From: WTAW01 sp050124775 | GTDB lineage: Bacteria; Acidobacteriota; Aminicenantia; Aminicenantales; Aminicenantaceae | Assembly: GCA_050124775.1 (NCBI GenBank) | Contig: JASFEP010000066.1 | Span: forward strand, 1 to 14,484 | Reading direction: 5' to 3' | DNA length: 14,484 nt | Shown here: positions 7,150 through 12,682 of the stretch, one piece after another | Layout: every line of letters begins with the position of its first letter | Position numbering within the stretch: position 1 is the stretch's first letter | Position numbers and translations under genes: made by a program | The notes under the pieces: model-generated | Told to the model about the DNA's origin: nothing | Databases searched by the model: none | What the model saw: only the letters and a program-made list of their open reading frames with translations

Positions 7150-7178
7150 TTTATACGAAGCCTTCTCCATAAAGTCAA
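7150..7178 (-). promoter_or_regulatory. Strong sigma70-like promoter of the LiaF-like gene
   Basis: Minus strand: -35 TTGACT (7173-7178, 5 of 6), a 17-bp spacer, -10 TATAAA (7150-7155, 5 of 6). Transcription would start near 7143, leaving a leader of about 42 nt with the GAGGAGGG ribosome binding site. Its -35 is 6 bp from the edge of repeat copy 3 (7184). Confidence 0.72.
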
Positions 7179-7183
7179 CTTTT

Positions 7184-7379
7184 CATTCCTTCCGGATTAT
7201 TCACGAGTTGAGTTGCAGCAGATGCAAGGCATGGAGGGCGAAGCTGTAGTTTACTACCGCGAGACCCGACATAACGAAGCAGATGTTGTGAAATCGACTC
7301 GCCCGAAGGGTGAAAGATGCCGATAATTTGAATGAGAATCTTTCTGAAAGGTGGTATCGGCAGGTTTTATGAATAATTC
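7184..7379 (-). repeat. MITE-like repeat element, copy 3 (inverted, diverged)
   Basis: Read on the minus strand it aligns with copy 1 from GAATTATTCATAAAA through ACCCTTCGGGCGA, TTCACAACA and CTTCGTT to GTGAATAATCC. Its outer end ATTCCTTCCGGATTATTCA (7185-7203) is the partner terminal inverted repeat. The first hairpin is TGCCGATA (7318-7325) with TATCGGCA (7355-7362). The second is GTAGT-TT-ACTAC (7246-7257). Both stems differ in sequence from copy 1 but remain fully paired. The other end stops 3 bp from the dnaE stop codon, missing the outer ATTCCTTC. It fills most of the 281-bp gap between dnaE and the LiaF-like gene. Confidence 0.82.
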
Positions 7380-7382
7380 AAA

Positions 7383-10184
7383 TTAAAAGGGTTTGAGGAA
7401 AGTGCAGTTAAAAACCTTCGGCCGCCCCGTCCTGTCGCTGCGGACCTGTCCCCGCAAATAACACGTCGGCGGAGAGCCGAAGGTCAAACATTTCGTTTCT
7501 CCCACCCCCTCTAGAAGTCCCGTTTCGTCCTCGAAGAGGAAAAAGTATTTTTGGCCGCTGTTCACACCCTTGCGCCGTGCGTCCACGACCCTGAGAACGA
7601 GATCCACGGTGTGGCCCGCATAGTTCTTCACATCTTTAACCCGAAGGGCCGGCCTCTTCCCCCTGAAGAGCGACAGAGAGTCTCCCTCCGGATCGAACCC
7701 CAGCGATTCGATGAGCATTCGTTTTTTCTGCTTCTGGTCCAGGTCCATGACTTCTCCCATCCCCTCGATTCCTCTGAAGTAGCGGAGGATCTGCTCGGTT
7801 CTCCGAGGTTCAAGGGAGTCGAAAATTCCAGCCTTGATAAGAGTGAAAAGTTCGGATTTTGTGAGAGACACACGGAAAAGAAAATCCTCGATGGAGGTGT
7901 AACTTCCTGCTTCTCTCTCTTCGATGATCTTTTCGGCTGCCTTCAGAGGCAGTCCCTTGATGGACATCAAACCGACACGGATACTCTTTCCCTCCACCAC
8001 GAACCGGAAATCACTCCTGTTCACATCCGGTCCTAACACTCTGATCCCCCGCCGTTTGGCCTCTTCGATGTACTCTGCCAGACCATAATACCCACCTCCG
8101 GCATTGAGCACCGAAGTGAGATAGGGAACGGTGTGATGGGCCTTCAAATAAACGGCCTGGTAGGCCATGTGGGCATAGGAAGCGCTGTGGGCTTTGTTGA
8201 AGGAATAGGAGGAGAACTCCTTCATCACCTTCCACAATTTGTCGATCTCTGTTTTGGTGTATCCCCTCTCCCCGGCCTCTCTGAAAAATTGAGCCTTCAT
8301 CGGCGGATCAGCGTTTTTCTTTTTGAGGCTTCGGCGAAGGAGGTCGCCCTCTTCAGGAAGCATCCCTGCCACCCGCTCGGCCACCTGCATCACCTGCTCT
8401 TCATAGAGGAGAAGCCCGCCGGTCTCGGGAAGGATCTTCGACAAAAAAGGATCTCGGACGACGGGCCTTCCTTCGCGGCTTCGAAGGAGCGCCTCTTTCA
8501 TTCCGCTCTCCGTCGGGCCGGGACGGATGAGAGCCAGGGCCTGCGTCAGCTCGAAAACATTCTCCGGCTTCATGCGCCGGAGGAGGTTCATCATGGCGGG
8601 GCTTTCCACCTGGAAACAACCGATGGTCTCGGCGTCCCTCAAAAGGCTGAAGGTCTTGCTGTCCCGGGGAGGAATACTTTTGATCTTCAATAGTTTTTTG
8701 GTTGCAGAGACAGCCGCCAATCCCCGGACAGAGAGAAGGTCGAGCTTGATGAGTTTTAAATCCTCCACGGCATCGCGGTCGAAGTGAGACATGACATATC
8801 CCTTGGCCGATTCTGTGAGAGGAAGATAGCGGTCGACAGGTGACGGGGTCAAGATGACACCCCCCACATGGAGGGAATTTTCACTGTAGACCGAGGTCAG
8901 GTCAGACGCAGCCTTCCATATCTCCATGGTGCCGGGTGGAGGCTTATCCTTTTTCAGGAAATCCGGTTCGGCAAAGAAGGGGGCTCTTTTGCTCAAGGAC
9001 CGCGACTCTGCAGGCGGAAGCCCGAAAGCGCGGGCTGTTTCGTAAAGGGCCGAGCGGGCCCGGTAGTTCTTCAGGCTGCAGACAAAAGCGGCCCCCGTCT
9101 GCCCTTGACCGTATTTTTCCAACACATAGGACAGAACCTCGTCCCTTTTTCTGGAGTCGAAATCGAGGTCGAAATCTGGAGGATCATTCCGTCCTTTGTT
9201 TAGGAATCTCTCGAAGTAGAGGTCGAACTCGATCGGGCTGATCTGGGAGATCCCGAGGAGATAGGCCAGAAAGGAGGACGCACCCGAGCCCTTGAGGTTG
9301 TGGAGGATCCCGCGATTTCGAGCAAACTCCACGACGTCATGGACGACCAAAAAATAGGGGGCGAACCCGGACTGTTCCACCACATCGAGCTCTCTCCGGG
9401 CTCTTTGCCTCTCCCTCCAGCTCAAATCTTTTGTGGCTCGTAACCTGTCCATCACCACATCGCGGAGAGTCGTGGAAAAGAGATCCTCAGGAAGCGAGGG
9501 AACGATACCCTCGAAGGAAAACCGGCATTTCTCCGCCACTTCAAGGGTCTTTGTGAACAAAGTTTTGGCCCTGGAACCGAATCTCTTCAGGGCGAAGGCC
9601 TCCTGGTCCGGACCGAAAAACTTCATCCTGTGTTTCAGGCGGTCTCTTTCCGGAGGAAAAGGGATCTTTTTCTGGATCGCGTGGAGGAGGATGAGCCTCT
9701 CAGGGTTTTTTACGAATTTCAAGGGATTCGCCCAGACAACAGACACGGCGTGCTGGGACGCCCAGGATTGGACCCTCTCGAAATTCGAAAAATCACCACC
9801 GAGGTGGAAATCCTCCCCGGCGAGGTCTGCGAGATCTTCCGGAAACTTCTCGTCGCTGGATTGCGGAATCAGCACAACGACCAATCCTTCCGCTTTTGTC
9901 AGCTTTTTCCGGTTGAGGATCTCCATCAGGTTGCAATAGCCCTCTTCGGTCTTTACGAGAAAGAGGAAGGTCTGTCCCTCAAGGTCTATCTCACAGCCGA
10001 AAATGGGTTGGAACCCGCACTCCAGGGCTTTTCTCCTCCACCTTCCCCAGCCGTAGATATTCTCCTTGTCGGTCAAGGCTGAGTGGGAAAGGTTCCTCTG
10101 AGAAGACCAGGAGGCCAGATCCTCGAGAGTCGCCCCTCCTTTTCCTTTGCTGTAAACCGAATGCACTCTCAGCGGGATGAACAT
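7383..10184 (-). CDS. dnaE: Short DnaE-type DNA polymerase (error-prone, DnaE2-like)
   Basis: C-family DNA polymerase of 933 residues, clearly shorter than replicative DnaE1 (about 1150) and shorter than most DnaE2. Seen: an N-terminal PHP domain (LRVHSVYS, LTDKEN, FQPIFGCEI) in which the usual HxHS and TDHGN have lost H6 (R) and H40 (K), so metal-dependent proofreading is probably absent; LKGSGASSFLAYLLGIS (298-314); palm acids in PDFDLDF (D339, D341) and LIKLDLL (D482); HVGGVIL (439-445); IRPGPTESG (553-561); FNKAHSASYAHMAYQAVYLKAH (662-683) split around the fingers; and a C-terminal OB fold (about 857-933) with no tau-binding tail. SLSLF (836-840), just before the OB fold, sits where E. 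coli DnaE has its clamp motif. The start has only a weak ribosome binding site (GGGTAG). Third gene of the lexA-dinB-dnaE cassette; translesion synthesis is inferred. Confidence 0.87.
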   Translation of the reverse strand: MFIPLRVHSVYSKGKGGATLEDLASWSSQRNLSHSALTDKENIYGWGRWRRKALECGFQPIFGCEIDLEGQTFLFLVKTEEGYCNLMEILNRKKLTKAEGLVVVLIPQSSDEKFPEDLADLAGEDFHLGGDFSNFERVQSWASQHAVSVVWANPLKFVKNPERLILLHAIQKKIPFPPERDRLKHRMKFFGPDQEAFALKRFGSRAKTLFTKTLEVAEKCRFSFEGIVPSLPEDLFSTTLRDVVMDRLRATKDLSWRERQRARRELDVVEQSGFAPYFLVVHDVVEFARNRGILHNLKGSGASSFLAYLLGISQISPIEFDLYFERFLNKGRNDPPDFDLDFDSRKRDEVLSYVLEKYGQGQTGAAFVCSLKNYRARSALYETARAFGLPPAESRSLSKRAPFFAEPDFLKKDKPPPGTMEIWKAASDLTSVYSENSLHVGGVILTPSPVDRYLPLTESAKGYVMSHFDRDAVEDLKLIKLDLLSVRGLAAVSATKKLLKIKSIPPRDSKTFSLLRDAETIGCFQVESPAMMNLLRRMKPENVFELTQALALIRPGPTESGMKEALLRSREGRPVVRDPFLSKILPETGGLLLYEEQVMQVAERVAGMLPEEGDLLRRSLKKKNADPPMKAQFFREAGERGYTKTEIDKLWKVMKEFSSYSFNKAHSASYAHMAYQAVYLKAHHTVPYLTSVLNAGGGYYGLAEYIEEAKRRGIRVLGPDVNRSDFRFVVEGKSIRVGLMSIKGLPLKAAEKIIEEREAGSYTSIEDFLFRVSLTKSELFTLIKAGIFDSLEPRRTEQILRYFRGIEGMGEVMDLDQKQKKRMLIESLGFDPEGDSLSLFRGKRPALRVKDVKNYAGHTVDLVLRVVDARRKGVNSGQKYFFLFEDETGLLEGVGETKCLTFGSPPTCYLRGQVRSDRTGRPKVFNCTFLKPF

Positions 10185-10225
10185 TTTGATCTACCCGACT
10201 CCCATGGGATTCAAACTCGGCAGCA

Positions 10226-10394
10226 TCTCCATTTTCGCGATGTGGGAATATTTGCTGTGGTGTTCGATCTTGCAAGGCAAGATCCTATGCGTTTGAGCCA
10301 TATGGTTGTGGGTAGGGGGGGCTTTAGCGAAGACGGATAGGGACTTGCCTTAAAAGTTTTCATCCGTTGGTAACTTCCATCGCGAAAATGGAGA
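10226..10394. repeat. Multi-hairpin element closed by a perfect 17-bp inverted repeat
   Basis: TCTCCATTTTCGCGATG (10226-10242) is the exact reverse complement of CATCGCGAAAATGGAGA (10378-10394). Inside lie GATCTTGC-AAG-GCAAGATC (10266-10284) and ACGGAT (10333-10338) with ATCCGT (10362-10367). Folded as RNA this gives a closing stem and two arms; as DNA it resembles a small element with terminal inverted repeats. A G7 run occurs at 10315-10321. It occupies most of the 281-bp gap between dinB and dnaE and contains no credible gene. Whether it is a regulatory leader of dnaE, an independent RNA or a transposable relic cannot be told from one copy. Confidence 0.7.
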
Positions 10395-10433
10395 CACATC
10401 CTCCTAAATCCAAAAGATAGAACTTAAAAGATG

Positions 10434-10460
10434 GAATACAGTTTTCTCTATTCTGTATTC
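10434..10460 (-). terminator. Weak candidate terminator after dinB
   Basis: Five bases past the dinB stop on the minus strand, GAATACAG pairs with CTGTATTC around an 11-nt loop, followed by CATCTTTT. The stem is AT-rich and the U-tract is short, so termination would be partial at best. Confidence 0.4.
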
Positions 10461-10465
10461 ATTGT

Positions 10466-11689
10466 TTATTTAGTGAGTGAAGCTGTTTTGAGGACAAAGC
10501 CTCGGTCCTTTTCAAAACGGTACACACTCTCCAGCATCTTTTCCCGGACTGTAAGCAGGGACCCAAAACCGTGTTTTTCCCGCACCCGGTCCACGGCAAC
10601 TCCCAATCTTTCCCGGCGCTCGGAGTAGGGCTCGAAGAGAGAAAGAGGCCTGGTCCTGACCAGGTCGGACGCCTTGACCCCCACCAAGCGCAGGGACAGG
10701 CGTGATCCGGCAAACAGCTGGAGGAAGAGCTCTTTGGCGATCCGGAAAATCTCTCCCATGTCCTGTAGGGGGGAAAGGAGGAGTCTCCGGCGGGCTTCGG
10801 TCTGGAAATCGGAGTACCGGACCTTGACTTCGATGATATGGGCAAAAAGACGTCCCTTTCGCAGAGGGAGGGTCAGCCTGTCGCAGAGGTAGGCCAGGTG
10901 TGCCAGGAGAAGCCGCTTGTCCCAGATGTCCTCCAGAAAAGTCGTCTCCCGGGAGACAGACTTCGGGACAGAGGACATCGTGAGAGGACGGCTGTCCATT
11001 CCCCTGGACTGGAGGTAGAGCTCCTCCCCGTTCAACCCGAAGAGTGACCGCAGGGTGGCTCGCGGTAAACCCCACAGGTCTCCGATCTTGTGGATATTGA
11101 GCATCCGGAGAATGACCTGGGCTTTGGGCCCTATCCCGGGCAGGGATTCGATCCCCAGGTCTTTCAAGAACTTTTCTTCATCCCCGGGCTCGACTTCGAC
11201 CAGTCCTCCCGGTTTGGCCTTGTTGGTGGCCAGTTTGGCCAAAAGTTTGCTCGGCCCCATACCCACAGAAACAGTAAGCCCCAGTTCCTTTTCGACCTGC
11301 TGTTTCATCTCCCGGACCGTCTGGGAAAAAGAGGAATACAGGGGACGGCAGCGCGTCAGCTCCACGTAGGCTTCGTCCAGCGAAGCCTCCTCAAAATCCG
11401 GGGTGTAGCGGGAAAGAACATCGAAAAACTTTTTGGAGAAGGAACTGTAGATATGGTAGTTTCCCCTAACGAATATCCCATCGGGACAGAGCTCGTAAGC
11501 CTTACGGAGCGGCATTCCGGAGTGAACCCCGTATTTTCGCGCCTCATAAGACGCCGTGGAGGCCACTCCCCTTTCATGGGGAAGCCCTCCCACGATAACG
11601 GGTTTTCCTTTGAGGGAAGGATCGAGAAGTTCTTCCACAGCCGCAAAAAAAGCGTCGATATCGATGTGGACAATACACCGTCTTTTCAT
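10466..11689 (-). CDS. dinB: Y-family DNA polymerase IV (DinB), catalytically intact
   Basis: A 407-residue Y-family translesion polymerase. Seen: HIDIDAFFAAVE with catalytic D10 and steric-gate F15; YEARKYGVHSGMP; SLDEAY with D105 and E106; SVGMGPSKLLAKLATNKAKP in the palm; the helix-hairpin-helix LPGIGPKA (183-190); and a little-finger domain with RPLSLFEP (347-354). PLSLF matches the clamp-binding motif apart from the first glutamine. The catalytic triad is complete, which sets it apart from ImuB, the inactive homologue usually paired with DnaE2. The ATG start at 11689 places the first catalytic motif at the normal distance, but no Shine-Dalgarno sequence precedes it: the leader is purine-rich ACGAAAAA and then the heptad array. 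It lies 154 bp after lexA, with no separate promoter seen, so it is probably transcribed from the lexA promoter. Confidence 0.92.
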   Translation of the reverse strand: MKRRCIVHIDIDAFFAAVEELLDPSLKGKPVIVGGLPHERGVASTASYEARKYGVHSGMPLRKAYELCPDGIFVRGNYHIYSSFSKKFFDVLSRYTPDFEEASLDEAYVELTRCRPLYSSFSQTVREMKQQVEKELGLTVSVGMGPSKLLAKLATNKAKPGGLVEVEPGDEEKFLKDLGIESLPGIGPKAQVILRMLNIHKIGDLWGLPRATLRSLFGLNGEELYLQSRGMDSRPLTMSSVPKSVSRETTFLEDIWDKRLLLAHLAYLCDRLTLPLRKGRLFAHIIEVKVRYSDFQTEARRRLLLSPLQDMGEIFRIAKELFLQLFAGSRLSLRLVGVKASDLVRTRPLSLFEPYSERRERLGVAVDRVREKHGFGSLLTVREKMLESVYRFEKDRGFVLKTASLTK

Positions 11690-11705
11690 TTTTTCGTTTT
11701 TTCGT

Positions 11706-11838
11706 GTTTTATGTTTTATCTCTTACGTTTTTCCGTTTTCTGTTCATGTCTTATGTTTTCTGTTTTCTGTCTCACGTTTCCCGTTCTATGTTTTACGCTT
11801 TATATCTTATGTCTTCCGTTTTCCCTTTCCCGTTTTAC
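11706..11838 (-). repeat. Degenerate heptanucleotide array, 19 units, lexA-dinB gap
   Basis: On the plus strand the gap divides into 19 consecutive units totalling 133 bp: GTTTTAT twice, CTCTTAC, GTTTTTC (plus one extra C), GTTTTCT, GTTCAT (6), GTCTTAT, GTTTTCT twice, GTCTCAC, GTTTCCC, GTTCTAT, GTTTTAC, GCTTTAT, ATCTTAT, GTCTTCC, GTTTTCC, CTTTCCC and GTTTTAC. The consensus is GTYTYMY, or RKRARAC in the direction of the genes. Most differences between units are C/T transitions at fixed positions, with A or C at position 6. It starts 5 bp after the lexA stop and reaches to about 16 bp before dinB, where two further A-rich near-units continue. It would form a purine-rich RNA leader for dinB. Confidence 0.8.
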
Positions 11839-11843
11839 GAAAA

Positions 11844-12461
11844 TCAGTATTTCCGGAGGACACCGATGACCCGCCCCAGGACCCGGAGCTCCTTGACCCT
11901 GACCGGCTCGAACTCCGGATTTTCGGGGACAAGAAAAAAATCCCCGTTGTCTATCCTTAACCTCTTCAGAGTGACGGAGTCATCATCCAGAAAGGCCACG
12001 ACCATCTCGCCGGAGTTGGCAGAGTTCGTTCTCTCGATAAGCACCCGGTCTCCGTCATCGATGTAGGCATCCACCATACTCTTGCCATCCACCTGAATGC
12101 AGAAGATATTGCCCCTCTTCCGGCCCACCATCCAGTCGGGAACCTCCACCGCCTCCCCCGAAAGGTCGAAGGACTCTCTCGGATAGCCGGCAGGCACCAA
12201 CCCCACCAGGGGCACCTTGACCTGCGCCTCCACGGAAGAAGGGAAACCTCGAAGGCTGATCTCCCCTCTATCCCTCTCCAAATACCCTTTCTTTTCCAGG
12301 CTCAGGATGTGTTTGAAAACCGCTGAGGGGTTGGCGATGTCCAACAGTTCTCCCAACTGCCGGATCGTGGGAGAATAGCCATTTTCAAGAACAAAATCCT
12401 CGATGGCCTCGAGGACCTTCTCTTGTTTTTCCGTCAGTTTTTTCCGCATCTTGTTTACCAT
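11844..12461 (-). CDS. lexA: LexA-type SOS repressor with autoproteolytic domain
   Basis: A 205-residue LexA. An N-terminal winged helix (about residues 8-72, with SPTIRQLGELLDIANPSAVF as helix-turn-helix) binds operators. The C-terminal S24-type domain carries the self-cleavage site A91-G92 in LVPAGYP, the nucleophile S128 in VDGKSMVD and the base K166 in VTLKRL. The spacing is close to that of E. coli LexA (A84, S119, K156), so RecA-stimulated cleavage is expected. The frame also opens at a GTG at 12470, but AAAGGTG ends six bases before the ATG at 12461, which is preferred. The gene begins the lexA-dinB-dnaE cassette, so it probably represses itself and both polymerases. The operator sequence is not recognisable as one of the well-known SOS boxes. 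Confidence 0.92.
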   Translation of the reverse strand: MVNKMRKKLTEKQEKVLEAIEDFVLENGYSPTIRQLGELLDIANPSAVFKHILSLEKKGYLERDRGEISLRGFPSSVEAQVKVPLVGLVPAGYPRESFDLSGEAVEVPDWMVGRKRGNIFCIQVDGKSMVDAYIDDGDRVLIERTNSANSGEMVVAFLDDDSVTLKRLRIDNGDFFLVPENPEFEPVRVKELRVLGRVIGVLRKY

Positions 12462-12477
12462 TTTGTTCACCTTTTAT

Positions 12478-12506
12478 AAAATACGCACTCCAGACCCCTT
12501 TGTCAA
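12478..12506 (-). promoter_or_regulatory. Consensus-like promoter of the lexA cassette
   Basis: Minus strand: -35 TTGACA (12501-12506, perfect), a 17-bp spacer, -10 TATTTT (12478-12483). The expected transcription start falls about seven bases on, at or beside the GTG at 12470. The mRNA leader would then be only about 0-10 nt before the ATG at 12461, possibly too short to keep the whole AAAGGTG site. Confidence 0.7.
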
Positions 12507-12513
12507 GCCTTTT

Positions 12514-12538
12514 TTTGTTTTGTTCCACGGAAAACAAA
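12514..12538. promoter_or_regulatory. AT-rich dyad just upstream of the lexA -35
   Basis: TTTGTTTT (12514-12521) pairs with AAAACAAA (12531-12538), and the 9-bp centre contains TTCC-AC-GGAA (12523-12532). Its edge is 7 bp from the -35 hexamer, a suitable place for a repressor or activator site. LexA binding is possible but not shown. Confidence 0.35.
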
Positions 12539-12574
12539 GGCAGACATTTTGCGAAAAATAAAAGTAGACGCTGG

Positions 12575-12653
12575 GAAAGTAAGCTCACATGGGAAAATCT
12601 CCAATTCTGTGATGGCGGGAATTCCTGGTAAACGTTGGAGAGAAAGTAAGTTC
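12575..12653. repeat. Pair of 12-bp direct repeats upstream of lexA
   Basis: GAAAGTAAGCTC (12575-12586) and GAAAGTAAGTTC (12642-12653) differ at one base and are 67 bp apart. They lie in the otherwise featureless part of the 221-bp gap between the propeller gene and the lexA start. The meaning is unknown; chance or the remnant of an inserted element are both possible. Confidence 0.3.
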
Positions 12654-12682
12654 CTGTAATGCTCTATGCTTAAAATCTTGAA

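Noticed and set aside
7102..7170. 23-residue N-terminal extension of the LiaF-like protein from an ATG at 7170
   Set aside because: The extension overlaps the TATAAA promoter hexamer, while GAGGAGGG sits correctly before the ATG at 7101.
8133..8693. 186-residue plus-strand open frame inside dnaE
   Set aside because: It is a shadow of the G+C-rich dnaE coding strand, with no initiation signal or recognisable motif.
11556..11960. Open frame on the plus strand across the heptad array encoding an F/S/V-rich hydrophobic peptide
   Set aside because: It is antisense to lexA and dinB and its composition simply mirrors the pyrimidine heptads; there is no ribosome binding site or family resemblance.
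12541..12660. Insertion-sequence remnant upstream of lexA
   Set aside because: Only one pair of 12-bp direct repeats is visible, with no inverted ends, target duplication or transposase fragment.
12462..12682. Recognisable SOS box upstream of lexA
   Set aside because: No CTGT-N8-ACAG, GAAC-N4-GTTC or GTTC-N7-GTTC motif was found. The AT-rich dyad at 12514-12538 is reported only as a possible site.
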